A DNA stretch of 64,000 bases from Nitrosotalea devaniterrae. GTDB taxonomy: Archaea; Thermoproteota; Nitrososphaeria; Nitrososphaerales; Nitrosopumilaceae. The DNA is taken from positions 922,451 to 986,450 of the forward strand of contig LN890280.1 in assembly GCA_900065925.1 (NCBI GenBank), given 5' to 3'. Below, in pieces: positions 14,834 to 23,075 of the stretch (positions are counted from its first letter, which is position 1; every line of letters begins with the position of its first letter). Below the pieces are notes generated by a model that was not told where the DNA came from, did no database searches, and saw only the letters and a list, made by a program, of their open reading frames with translations. Made by a program: the position numbers and the translations under genes.

Positions 14834-16648
14834 ATGAAAATTACAGTAACAGTAATCAAAGCTGATGTCGGCGGAATCGGTGGACATACTAGACCAAGTG
14901 ATGGCCTACTAAATGCAGTAAGAAATCTTGTAAAGCCCCAAGTAAGAAAAGACGGTAAAGGACTCTTGATTGATTCCTATATCGGATATTGTGGTGATGA
15001 CATTCACATTGTCATGACACATACAAAGGGTGTTAACAATTCTCAAGTTCACGGACTTGCATGGCGCGCATTTGAAGCTGCCACACGAGTTGCAAAAAGC
15101 GAAGGACTCTATGGTGCAGGTCAAGACCTCTTGAAGGATTCATTTTCTGGAAACGTAAAAGGCATGGGACCTGGCGTTGCAGAAATGACCTTTGATGAAA
15201 GACCAAATGAAGCATTTACAATTTATGCAGCAGACAAGACAGAGCCTGGTGCATTCAACTATCCATTCTACAGAATGTTTGTAGATACACTATCAAACAC
15301 AGGATTGATTGTAAACCAGAACCTGTCAAAAGGTGTCAGGATATCTGTAATGGATGTAGAAAAAGGCAAGATTGCTACACTAAACATGTGGGAAGACAAG
15401 CCAACACTAGAAGCAGCCTTGATGTATCCTGGAAGATATGTTGTATCAACAGTAACCACAAAGGACAATCAACCAATATTGGCAGCATCAACTGACAGAC
15501 TGCACAACATTGCAGGAACATATGTTGGAAAAGATGATCCAATTTGTATAATTAGAACCCAGAAAGACTTTCCAGCAACAGAAGAAGCAGGTGCTGCATT
15601 TAACAATCCACACCTAGTAGCTGGAAACACTCGAGGAAGTCATCACATGCCATTGATGCCAGTAAAGCTAAACTCACCTGCAAGCATCAACTATGCAATT
15701 CCAATCGTATCAGCATTGGTGTTTTCAATGCACAATGGAATCTTGACTGGTCCTGTAGATGGATTTGAATCAGTAGACTGGGATTATGTTAGAAACATAG
15801 CAATGAGACGCGCGATGGCAATTCGAAGTCAAGGATTTGTTCATCCTGCAACACTTGTTCCAGATGAATTGGAATATGGGGTAGGATATCGTGCAAGAAT
15901 GAGCATACTCTGGAGTAGAATGAGACCAATTCCTGGTGCTAGTCCAAATGTAAAACAAGGACAAAAGCCAAATCAAAATAACAAGCCTCAACAAAAGCAA
16001 GGTCAAAAGCCACAACAAGGACAAAGACCCCCGCAACAAAATCAACAAAGACCGGGACAGAAACCACAACAAGGACAAAGACCGCCTCAACAAGGTCAGA
16101 AATCTCAACAGAATCAACAACGTCCACAACAAAAACAACAACAGGGTAACAGACCTCAGCAGGGACAAAGACCTGGTCAAAAACCAAATCAAGGAAACAG
16201 GCCACAACAAAATAACAGACCACAACAAGGTCAGCAACAAAAACAGGGACAAAGACCACAACAACAGAATCAACAAAGACCTGGACAGAAACCACAACAA
16301 GGTCAGCGTCCACCTCAACAAGGTCAGAGGCCACAAGGACAGCACCCACAACAAAAACAACAGGGCAATAGACCTCAACAGGGTCAACGACCGCAACAAC
16401 AAGGTCAGAAACCTCAACAGAATCAACAACGTCCACAAGGTCAAAGACCTCCACAGCAACAAAAGCCTCAGACACCAAAACCACAAACAGCACCTAACAC
16501 TCAAGTAAAATCTGAATCAAAAAGTACCGAAGTCAAAGTAAAAAAACCACGTGCTCCTAGAAAGAAAAAGACTGACACTGCAACAACAAAACCTGCAGAG
16601 AGCACAGTATCTACAACAAGTACTCCAAAAACAGAGACAAGTACCTAG
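14834..16648 (+). CDS. Fructose-1,6-bisphosphate aldolase/phosphatase with long Gln-rich tail
   Basis: 604 residues. Residues 1-~370 are a complete bifunctional FBP aldolase/phosphatase, the key archaeal gluconeogenic enzyme that makes fructose 6-phosphate from triose phosphates. Support: KADVGGIGGHTRPS, YCGDDIHIVMTH, GGxG/DD metal-binding regions, NPHLVAGNTRGSHHMPLMPV and GVGYRARM. The family normally ends about here. A further ~230 residues follow: first ~178 residues of Gln/Pro/Gly/Arg/Lys/Asn repeats, then a basic stretch (VKKPRAPRKKKTD) and a Ser/Thr-rich end. No frameshift separates the parts. The tail must be disordered; it may drive oligomer clustering, surface or RNA binding. Tail function is unknown. 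Confidence 0.93.
   Translation: MKITVTVIKADVGGIGGHTRPSDGLLNAVRNLVKPQVRKDGKGLLIDSYIGYCGDDIHIVMTHTKGVNNSQVHGLAWRAFEAATRVAKSEGLYGAGQDLLKDSFSGNVKGMGPGVAEMTFDERPNEAFTIYAADKTEPGAFNYPFYRMFVDTLSNTGLIVNQNLSKGVRISVMDVEKGKIATLNMWEDKPTLEAALMYPGRYVVSTVTTKDNQPILAASTDRLHNIAGTYVGKDDPICIIRTQKDFPATEEAGAAFNNPHLVAGNTRGSHHMPLMPVKLNSPASINYAIPIVSALVFSMHNGILTGPVDGFESVDWDYVRNIAMRRAMAIRSQGFVHPATLVPDELEYGVGYRARMSILWSRMRPIPGASPNVKQGQKPNQNNKPQQKQGQKPQQGQRPPQQNQQRPGQKPQQGQRPPQQGQKSQQNQQRPQQKQQQGNRPQQGQRPGQKPNQGNRPQQNNRPQQGQQQKQGQRPQQQNQQRPGQKPQQGQRPPQQGQRPQGQHPQQKQQGNRPQQGQRPQQQGQKPQQNQQRPQGQRPPQQQKPQTPKPQTAPNTQVKSESKSTEVKVKKPRAPRKKKTDTATTKPAESTVSTTSTPKTETST
15949..16480 (+). repeat. Low-complexity in-frame CAA/CCA-rich repeat tract
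   Basis: The DNA encodes irregular GQKPQQ, GQRPPQQ and NQQRPGQ units. A larger block of about 43 codons is present twice, near 16039-16171 and 16267-16393, each beginning NQQRPGQKPQQGQRPPQQGQ and containing KQQ, GNRPQQGQRP, with synonymous changes. This points to growth by duplication followed by purifying drift at the protein level. Confidence 0.85.
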
Positions 16649-16709
16649 ATTTAGGTATCTTCTCTTTTCCATTTTCTAAATACAATTTTTATTAGCTCAA
16701 CTTTCTATT

Positions 16710-17228
16710 TTGGATCAATTGCCAAAGAAAATCCAGATCTTGATAATAGGACATAATGGTAACATCACACCTGAAGTTGAAAAGATTGCATATGAGACAG
16801 GCGTAGAAGTTGCAAAGTCAGGAGCAGTTTTGATAACAGGTGGACTTGATGGAGTTATGAATGCTGCATGTCATGGTGCAAAAGATGCCGGGGGTCTCAC
16901 AGTAGGCATCATACCGCAAAGTGAGGCTTCGTTTGCAAATCAGTACTGTGATATTGTAATTCCTAGTGGCATGGGTCTTGCAAGGGATTTTCTAAATGCA
17001 TTATCAGGAGACGGTGTGATAATAATTGGTGGCGGCTCTGGAACATTATCTGAGACTTGTGCTGCATACATGCACAAAAGACCAATTGTTGCAATAAAAA
17101 ACAGTGGAGGCATTGCAGAAAAATATGCAGACCAATACCTTGATCACAGAAAAAGTATACAGATAATCGGAGTGTCATCCCCAAAAGAAGCTGTCAAGAC
17201 AATATTGGAAAAAATTAATTCTACTTGA
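16710..17228 (+). CDS. LOG/TIGR00725-like Rossmann protein
   Basis: 172 residues from a TTG start. The fold belongs to the SLOG/lysine-decarboxylase-like group: ILIIGHNG, then LITGGLDGVMNAACHGAKDAGG and IIIGGGSGTLSE, which is close to the PGGxGTxxE nucleotide-binding motif but carries GGGSGTLSE. Members hydrolyse nucleotide monophosphate-ribosides (LOG) or bind nucleotides; this short subfamily has no settled role. It ends with an 8-bp convergent overlap with the hydroxyacyl-CoA dehydrogenase gene. Confidence 0.78.
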   Translation: MDQLPKKIQILIIGHNGNITPEVEKIAYETGVEVAKSGAVLITGGLDGVMNAACHGAKDAGGLTVGIIPQSEASFANQYCDIVIPSGMGLARDFLNALSGDGVIIIGGGSGTLSETCAAYMHKRPIVAIKNSGGIAEKYADQYLDHRKSIQIIGVSSPKEAVKTILEKINST

Positions 17229-18357
17229 GCGATACAAGATATGGATCTGGCTCGTAGAATTTGTTTTCTCTTGCGAGTTTTTGCAATTCTTGTACTATAT
17301 CCTGCATGCCAAATCCTTTTGCAGTCTCAAACAATGGTTTTTTGAGGCCCATTCCGAGCAATAGTGCTTTTTCTATTTCTTGAACATCGCTTGCCTTGTT
17401 TGTAATCAGCCATGCTGCATTGTTCAAGATATTTCCAAGTAACTGGATTGGGTTGAATTTTTTTGCAAGCTCTTCTGTTAGGTTGATTCGTTCATACTGT
17501 TCTCCAGAATACTTGTAGAACCCCTCTCCACTTTTTTGTCCTAGTTTCTTTTCGTTGTATAATTTCTCAATCATAGGATGTGGGTTGATTACTTTTTTGT
17601 CACGGGAATGCATTTCTATGGTTGCCTTGTGAATTACATCCATGCCAGTAAAGTCTGCAAGCTCAAATATTCCCATTGGAAAATGCAGTGTGAATTTCAC
17701 TGCAGAGTCAATCTCTTCTTTTGTTGCACCTGTTCTATCCATTGCATATGCAGCTTCGTGCACTAGTGGAATGAATAGTCTGTTTACGATAAACCCTGGA
17801 ACGTCTCTTTTGCATACAACAGGCTCTTTTGAGACAGATTTTACGAAATTAATTGTTGTATCGACTAGATCCTTTGATGTTTTTTGTCCTGGTATGACCT
17901 CAACTAGTTTCATTAACTGTGGTGGATTAAAAAAGTGAATTCCAATAAATCTCTCGGGTCTTGATGTAGTATTTGCTATCTCTGTTATTGGCAAAGTGCT
18001 GGTGTTTGATGCAAAAACTGTTTTTTCTGGCACAACTTTGTCAACTTCGGCATAGACTTTTTTCTTGAGATCCATTATCTCTGGCACTACTTCAATCATC
18101 AAGTCACAGTCCTTTAGTGCTTCTGCCAAATCTACAATTGGTGTAATCCTTGCAAAAATTTCTTTTCCTTGCTCTTCTGTGATTTTTTGTTTTGACACTA
18201 GTTTGTCAAGTGACCACTTGATTTTTTCCATTGCCTTGTCAAGAAACTGTTTTTCAATATCTCTTAGAACTACATTGTACCCTGACATTGCAGAAACTTG
18301 GGCTATACCATGGCCCATTATTCCAGAACCTAAAACTGTAATATTTTTAATTGTCAT
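17221..18357 (-). CDS. 3-hydroxyacyl-CoA (3-hydroxybutyryl-CoA) dehydrogenase
   Basis: 378 residues. NAD(P)-binding GSGIMGHGIAQVSAMSGY at the N-terminus; catalytic His in GIHFFNPPQLMKLVEVI; DVPGFIVNRL; and the C-terminal helical domain (DFTGMDV, KSGEGFYKY). A second partial C-terminal domain follows residue ~290, making it longer than the ~290-residue bacterial Hbd. In ammonia-oxidising archaea this family oxidises 3-hydroxybutyryl-CoA in the 3HP/4HB carbon-fixation cycle; that role is inferred from the lineage. An inverted repeat lies about 100 bp upstream. Confidence 0.88.
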   Translation of the reverse strand: MTIKNITVLGSGIMGHGIAQVSAMSGYNVVLRDIEKQFLDKAMEKIKWSLDKLVSKQKITEEQGKEIFARITPIVDLAEALKDCDLMIEVVPEIMDLKKKVYAEVDKVVPEKTVFASNTSTLPITEIANTTSRPERFIGIHFFNPPQLMKLVEVIPGQKTSKDLVDTTINFVKSVSKEPVVCKRDVPGFIVNRLFIPLVHEAAYAMDRTGATKEEIDSAVKFTLHFPMGIFELADFTGMDVIHKATIEMHSRDKKVINPHPMIEKLYNEKKLGQKSGEGFYKYSGEQYERINLTEELAKKFNPIQLLGNILNNAAWLITNKASDVQEIEKALLLGMGLKKPLFETAKGFGMQDIVQELQKLARENKFYEPDPYLVSLK

Positions 18358-18457
18358 GCGTACTGGTTCTGATTACATCTATTTGTAAGTTTTCAGGATT
18401 TGGGTGTGATTTGAAAAATGATATTTTTCATTCAGACATTTAACTTGAAAAATCAAT

Positions 18458-18474
18458 TGTCCATTTTATGGACA
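18458..18474. promoter_or_regulatory. Inverted repeat upstream of hydroxyacyl-CoA dehydrogenase
   Basis: TGTCCAT, TTT, ATGGACA: a perfect 7-bp inverted repeat. A third TGTCCAT half site occurs at 18491-18497. Located between the 84-residue gene and the dehydrogenase start (18357), it may be an operator or a transcript-end hairpin. Confidence 0.45.
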
Positions 18475-18557
18475 TAGCCAGGAACGGAATTGTCCATATT
18501 TGGGGGTAATGTGGCCATGTATTTTGGAATTATAAAGTTTAAAATAAAAAAGATCCT

Positions 18558-18812
18558 CTAGAGGCTATCGATGATAGGCTTGATGTGTGGTAGAATCTCT
18601 GGGAGCTCCCCAACATGGCTGATATTATTCTGTAATGCGTCAGGGCCAATTCTTCGTACTCTTTGGGTCGCAATAAGCGTAGCAATGCCCCTATCAATGT
18701 CCTTTTGTGGTAATACTGCCTTGAGTTTTTCAAGCAAAGTGTTCTCGTCTTCATACTTTGAAATTGCATGCTGTAACAATACCAGTTTATCCTCACTTGA
18801 TAGTTCTACCAT
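18558..18812 (-). CDS. Small helical protein, function unknown
   Basis: 84 residues, all helical in appearance (SSEDKLVLLQHAISKYED, LLEKLKAVLP), with a central RGIATLIATQRVRRIG. No Cys and no signal. Not recognised. The coding frame is preferred over the 85-residue overlapping frame (18539-18796) because its composition is normal and it has an ATG start. It is divergent from the gene at 18929. Confidence 0.65.
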   Translation of the reverse strand: MVELSSEDKLVLLQHAISKYEDENTLLEKLKAVLPQKDIDRGIATLIATQRVRRIGPDALQNNISHVGELPEILPHIKPIIDSL

Positions 18813-18928
18813 GCGTATGACCTAATGTTATCTTGATAAAAAATCTTTTTAAAATTTTTCAACCCACATAAACCGCACCTGATTTAGCTATCCTCTTAAA
18901 CCCCGTGCTAGATTTAAGATAGTAGATT

Positions 18929-19588
18929 TTGGATTTAGAAAAATTCACAGAAGACGTATACACTGTGGCTGAGAAACTAACTGTTGGACAAACTCCTGAA
19001 ATAAAGTCTAGAATAAATTTTGTAAGAGAGAGATTAATCGAGATGTACAAAAAAAATCTTGTAAAGATAAATCATTCTGTACTTGAAATAATTTGTGCCT
19101 CAAATTTGATATCTCATGGATATACAGTAGACATTGAAAAACAACTTTCCAACATTCTTGTCTGTGACGTGTTTGCAACAAAAGGTGATGGTACATTTAT
19201 CATGGAAATTGAAACTGGCTTTACTCCGCCTGATCATGCATTAGATACTATTGATTACTATGTGGCAAGAATATCAAGTAAGATAGCAAGATACAGTAAA
19301 CATTGTTCCAAATTTGCACTGGCAACACCAGTTGTTGGAATTTTGCCAATTCCAAAATTATTCCTCAAGCCCCCGAGTGACAGGAAAATGGAAGAAGTTC
19401 AAAGAATAAAAAATCTGGTTGATAGATTCTACAAAAATCCACCAATTGAAATTGAGGACATCCTAAATGCTAGACTGCACTCCATTTATCTGATAAATAT
19501 AGACAAGGGATTTGCAAAGCAACTTGACCCGTACACGTATCTTGACTTGGCAGAAAAATTGCAGGATGTAAGCGAACTTGATCTGTGA
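18929..19588 (+). CDS. PD-(D/E)xK nuclease-like protein
   Basis: 219 residues from a TTG start. Helix-rich N-terminus, then SNLISHGYTVDIEKQLSN, VCDVFATKGDGTFIMEIETG: an Asp at the end of one strand and an ExE on the next are the spacing of restriction-endonuclease-like active sites, although the usual ExK lysine is replaced by Glu-Thr. A predicted DNA repair or structure-specific nuclease fold is possible; catalytic competence is doubtful without the Lys. The C-terminal part has no motif. Unit stands alone and meets the gene at 19595 convergently. Confidence 0.6.
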   Translation: MDLEKFTEDVYTVAEKLTVGQTPEIKSRINFVRERLIEMYKKNLVKINHSVLEIICASNLISHGYTVDIEKQLSNILVCDVFATKGDGTFIMEIETGFTPPDHALDTIDYYVARISSKIARYSKHCSKFALATPVVGILPIPKLFLKPPSDRKMEEVQRIKNLVDRFYKNPPIEIEDILNARLHSIYLINIDKGFAKQLDPYTYLDLAEKLQDVSELDL

Positions 19589-19594
19589 TACATC

Positions 19595-19855
19595 TCAGAG
19601 ATAGTCTTTCTTTGAAATTATCTTGTTGACCTGGCGCACTATTCTTCGAAAAAATACATCAGCATCATTTCCTTCAACTGCAAGTGTGCCATCCTTGTAA
19701 TAATATACTGCAACTTTTCCTTCAAGCAATACAATTTCAAACGAATCATACATGGATTCATGAAATGATGGATATTGTGACAAGACATGATCCTTTTGCA
19801 GCCCTTTTTTCACCCTGATGTAAGAGTCAGGTGGAACAGCATTGTAACGAACCAA
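19595..19855 (-). CDS. Small protein of unknown function
   Basis: 86 residues from TTG 19855. Beta-rich middle (FEIVLLEGKVAVYYYKDGTLAVEG) followed by a helix (ADVFFRRIVRQVNKIIS). No family recognised. It follows the gene ending at 19858 by 2 bp, so it is the last gene of a three-gene minus-strand operon (20398 to 19595). Confidence 0.6.
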   Translation of the reverse strand: MVRYNAVPPDSYIRVKKGLQKDHVLSQYPSFHESMYDSFEIVLLEGKVAVYYYKDGTLAVEGNDADVFFRRIVRQVNKIISKKDYL

Positions 19856-19857
19856 AT

Positions 19858-20013
19858 CTATGTTGTGTTATTTTCACTGGATTTTTTTGCTTCTTGTGAT
19901 CTTCTTCGCTCTTCTGTACAGAATTTCAGCTGTTCTTTGTCATGCGCTTTTACAGGCCTAGAACACATGGCACAAGTTGGAACAATTTCTATTGGTTTTC
20001 GCTCAAACTTCAT
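19858..20013 (-). CDS. Short Cys-containing protein
   Basis: 51 residues from ATG 20013, chosen over a longer frame from 20079 because that would lie inside the upstream gene; the short form overlaps it by 11 bp. It contains CAMC and a later Cys in LKFC, a possible metal site, and ends in a polar helix (ERRRSQEAKKSSENN). Not recognised. Confidence 0.55.
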   Translation of the reverse strand: MKFERKPIEIVPTCAMCSRPVKAHDKEQLKFCTEERRRSQEAKKSSENNTT

Positions 20014-20398
20014 AAAATTCCACGTCTTGATCATCGGATTGTAACACCAATAAATTATTTTTGTCCATAGACTGGTCAAGCTGCATGACAGACCTCAATA
20101 TGAGCCCTGAAATGCCAATATGTGATGTAAGAAATGTTGCTGCCTCTTCTATTGCATTTACACCGCGATATCCTTCATCATATGTCATCTCAACTAGTCC
20201 CTTGTCTGTCTCTACAAGTACAGTAATCAATGAAAACGGTCCGAGTTTCTCATCCTTTTTTTGGATGTAAAGATTCAGGCTGACGTTTTTTACAACATGA
20301 CCTTGTTCCAAAAAATTTCCTCCAGACATTAATACAATTGTCTTATCAGGTACCCGGTTGATTCTTTCCGGGTCTACAACCTCGATTACTTTTCCCAT
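20003..20398 (-). CDS. Protein of unknown function (131 aa)
   Basis: 131 residues starting MGKVIEVVDPERINRVPDK. Mixed alpha/beta; no recognised motif. The segment GGNFLEQGHVVKNVSLNLYIQK suggests a beta sandwich, followed by a helix (GVNAIEEAATFLTSHIG). First gene of the operon with 20013 and 19855. Role unknown. Confidence 0.6.
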   Translation of the reverse strand: MGKVIEVVDPERINRVPDKTIVLMSGGNFLEQGHVVKNVSLNLYIQKKDEKLGPFSLITVLVETDKGLVEMTYDEGYRGVNAIEEAATFLTSHIGISGLILRSVMQLDQSMDKNNLLVLQSDDQDVEFYEV

Positions 20399-20476
20399 GT
20401 ACTAATTACGTGACCAATATAGATAATCTTGATGTTCAGGTATGATATTTGCAAAAATCAGGAAATGTGTAAAATC

Positions 20477-20731
20477 TTACTTTTCGTCATCTATGGTTCC
20501 GCCTTGACCATACAAGACAGGTATTGAAACTGTGCTTGTAATGTGCGGAACGCCTCTTAACTTGCCTATTGTAAAGTCAACCTTCATCACTTCATCTGCC
20601 TGGATCTTGACAAATATGTCATATTTTCCCATAATTCCATTTACTTCTACTATGTTTGGAAGTTCCTTGATTTTTTGTATTACTTCTTTTTCATTTCCAG
20701 GAATGCATGTGGCAAGAATGTATGTAATCAT
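20477..20731 (-). CDS. Stand-alone Lrp/AsnC ligand-binding (RAM) domain
   Basis: 84 residues covering only the alpha-beta sandwich of Lrp/AsnC regulators: YILATCIPGNEKEVIQKIKELP, VNGIMGKYDIFVKIQAD, ITSTVSIPVLYG. There is no helix-turn-helix. Such single domains bind amino acids and can associate with full-length Lrp proteins. Two more lie in tandem at 47890-48365. Confidence 0.82.
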   Translation of the reverse strand: MITYILATCIPGNEKEVIQKIKELPNIVEVNGIMGKYDIFVKIQADEVMKVDFTIGKLRGVPHITSTVSIPVLYGQGGTIDDEK

Positions 20732-20877
20732 ACACCAATTGATGTCTGTGAAGATGTTAAATATCTTGTGAAAAATACAATACCATCATAAAGTTGTATT
20801 TCATCAAATAAATTTTTGAACAAAATAACGAACAATATTACATTAAATCTAAATATTACAAAACACATTGGGGTTTA

Positions 20878-21630
20878 ATGACTAGAACAATACATGCAGT
20901 GGTGCTAGCTAGTGTATTGATATTATCAGTTTTAGCATTTAGCGAAACTGTGGGAACAAGCTATGCATCAAATGCATTTTCTGACAGGGATGTAAAACCA
21001 AAACAACTCAAATTTGACCATGATGAATCCCATGAAAAGAAAAACGTCTGTCCAAGTCAAAGCTTTTTGGCAGAACCTCATTCAAAAGGTGCCAAACAAA
21101 TCTTGGATATCTCATACATTGCACAAAATGATGAAGACTCTGGCATAGGAGGTTATTGGGCACTTGATCATTTCAAAGAACATCTAAAGGTATGGCAACT
21201 TGCAAATGGTACATTTTATGCACTAAAAAGTTATGATGGCATATTTGTAACACCCGCAGGCGGTTTAGACCCGGGAACTGGAACACATTTACAAAATGAA
21301 TCATCCTTTGGTGAAATAACTGGAGGCTATGTATCTACAATGGTTGGAACATTCACACCAGGTGCAAATCCGACAAATGGAAACATTGGCACATTCAACT
21401 ATGGAGGTACCATGACTGACATACTTCACAATACCTATGGCAGTCAGACAGGTGCACCAGATGCATACGATTGGACATCGGCGTACTTTAGCAACACAGG
21501 CAACTTTAATGAAATTCACTGGGGTTGGTCGTACAAACTAGATCCTGAATTCCAATCAAGCACATCTGCCAATCAGTGGTGCAATTACAACGTTGCAGAC
21601 GGCGGAAATTCTGGAAACATTAGGTCATAG
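20878..21630 (+). CDS. Secreted protein of unknown function
   Basis: 250 residues. A clear Sec signal peptide (MTRTIHAVVLASVLILSVLAFSE, probable cleavage near SYAS, residue 31). The mature part is Gly/Asn/Thr-rich and beta-strand-like, with several aromatic segments (YDWTSAYFS, NEIHWGWSYKLDP) and two Cys far apart. It has no C-terminal anchor or PEFG signal, so it may be released. TTAAATCTAAATAT around 20844-20857 is a suitable promoter. No family recognised. Confidence 0.7.
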   Translation: MTRTIHAVVLASVLILSVLAFSETVGTSYASNAFSDRDVKPKQLKFDHDESHEKKNVCPSQSFLAEPHSKGAKQILDISYIAQNDEDSGIGGYWALDHFKEHLKVWQLANGTFYALKSYDGIFVTPAGGLDPGTGTHLQNESSFGEITGGYVSTMVGTFTPGANPTNGNIGTFNYGGTMTDILHNTYGSQTGAPDAYDWTSAYFSNTGNFNEIHWGWSYKLDPEFQSSTSANQWCNYNVADGGNSGNIRS

Positions 21631-21734
21631 AGCATCCGAACTTTTCTTTTATTTTTCATCATATCATACTACCAAGTCTCTAAACCAATTTGTTACATTA
21701 TTTGAACACCGTATAGTATCACATAACATGTGAA

Positions 21735-22205
21735 ATGCAAGCCATGAAACTCAAGGAAGATACTACTGACAAGTTGATAAAAATGTCAGAGAGTGTACGA
21801 GACGAAATTACACGAGACGTTTTAGATACATTTGGGATTGATTTATCCAGTAAGGAACTTGTTCACCATGACAAGACAAAGCCAGTGTGGACTCAACAGA
21901 TTCGTGATAACAAGTCCCTAAAACAGGAATTAGATTCGTTTTTGAGTCTAGTCAAAAACAATGTGGGAAGATTGCCTGAAATGATACAATTTGAGAAAGA
22001 ACACCCTGGAACCATGGCAGAATGCTATTCTCATGATTCAATATCGTATGATTTGGAATTTTTGTGGATATGTGAATCTCATGTCAAAAAATTTGAAAGT
22101 GAAAAATATCTATCTCAAAAAGAGATTTTGAAATATTCTACAAAAATTCAAGAACTAAAAGATGTGATACGAGATATTACAGTAGATCAAAGTCTGCAAA
22201 ACTAG
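21735..22205 (+). CDS. Cytosolic helical protein, function unknown
   Basis: 156 residues, strongly charged and helical (KLKEDTTDKLIKMSESVRDE, KKFESEKYLSQKEILKYSTK), with a central aromatic/Cys section (ECYSHDSISYDLEFLWICE). No motif recognised. It stands between a secreted protein gene and a PEFG protein gene transcribed toward it. Confidence 0.6.
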   Translation: MQAMKLKEDTTDKLIKMSESVRDEITRDVLDTFGIDLSSKELVHHDKTKPVWTQQIRDNKSLKQELDSFLSLVKNNVGRLPEMIQFEKEHPGTMAECYSHDSISYDLEFLWICESHVKKFESEKYLSQKEILKYSTKIQELKDVIRDITVDQSLQN

Positions 22206-22218
22206 TTTTACAAAAAAC

Positions 22219-23007
22219 CTAAAAATGAATCTTGGAGGTTCGTGACAATATTACTACTGTAATTGCCGATATTGATATTGCAAGACCTGCCAGGGGGCCA
22301 AACTCTGGAATAACTACAGTACCGAGAAGTTCAAGACTAGTAGAGTTTGCAGGAATGCTACAATCAAGTATTCTCATTGTATCAGTCTCGCTTTGTGCAC
22401 ATAGAATTTGGCTTCCGTCAACTTTCAACAGTATATTTCCACCAGGGGCATCAATGATTGTTTTTGGAATCTGATATTGTTGGTTTGTAGAACTACCTTG
22501 TATCTTTGATGTGTCCATTGAAATTTTAATTGTTTTATCAACTGTAGATACAGAGACATCACCATATTTTATCAGATTTGTACCGTTTGTTCTAACTTTT
22601 ATCACATGATTAGGCGCACTATCAAATACTTGGATTGTACTTAATGCACCAGAGTTCAACATGAAATGCAATTGCGTTGATGCTGTTCCATATTTTATGT
22701 TGACATCATACATTCCACCAAGGGAATCATCATTTAATACAAAATCATGGACAAACAAATTGTTCAACAAGTTTACCTGACCAACATCATAGACATTTCC
22801 CATGGGGTTTCGCACAATTATTGTAACTGGATTGCTGTTGACAATGTTTTCAACAGATCCGCTGATTATCACCTTGTCTCCTGGCTGATACGAGTCCTTG
22901 TTTGCAGCAGCAGAAATGCCAGAAGAATCTGCATAAATTGGAAACATGATTGATGGAATAACAAGAAGTGGTACTAGAAACATCATATTTCTGAAAGCAT
23001 TCATCAA
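22219..23007 (-). CDS. Secreted protein with PEFG-CTERM sorting signal
   Basis: 262 residues. N-terminal signal peptide (FRNMMFLVPLLVIPSIMFP), a beta-rich exported domain starting SYQPGDKVIISGSVENI, of the Ig-like kind seen in archaeal surface proteins, and a C-terminal tail IPEFGPLAGLAISISAITVV followed by basic RTSKIH. PEFG plus a transmembrane helix plus basic residues is the archaeosortase-processed signal typical of Thaumarchaeota. Its N-terminal domain resembles the one in the protein at 54036. Probably cell-surface. Confidence 0.82.
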   Translation of the reverse strand: MMNAFRNMMFLVPLLVIPSIMFPIYADSSGISAAANKDSYQPGDKVIISGSVENIVNSNPVTIIVRNPMGNVYDVGQVNLLNNLFVHDFVLNDDSLGGMYDVNIKYGTASTQLHFMLNSGALSTIQVFDSAPNHVIKVRTNGTNLIKYGDVSVSTVDKTIKISMDTSKIQGSSTNQQYQIPKTIIDAPGGNILLKVDGSQILCAQSETDTMRILDCSIPANSTSLELLGTVVIPEFGPLAGLAISISAITVVILSRTSKIHF

Positions 23008-23075
23008 AAGTGTGTGGCATTTCTATGATATTTAACTGTGATTTTACTTGGATGTGGAAAATGAGCGCGCGGGGG

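Noticed and set aside
15770-16504. Long minus-strand open frames (244 and 184 codons) opposite the FBP aldolase/phosphatase tail
   Set aside because: They are mirror products of the CAA/CCA-rich repeat; the translations are Leu/Ser/Val runs with no domain, and the plus frame is continuous with a known enzyme.
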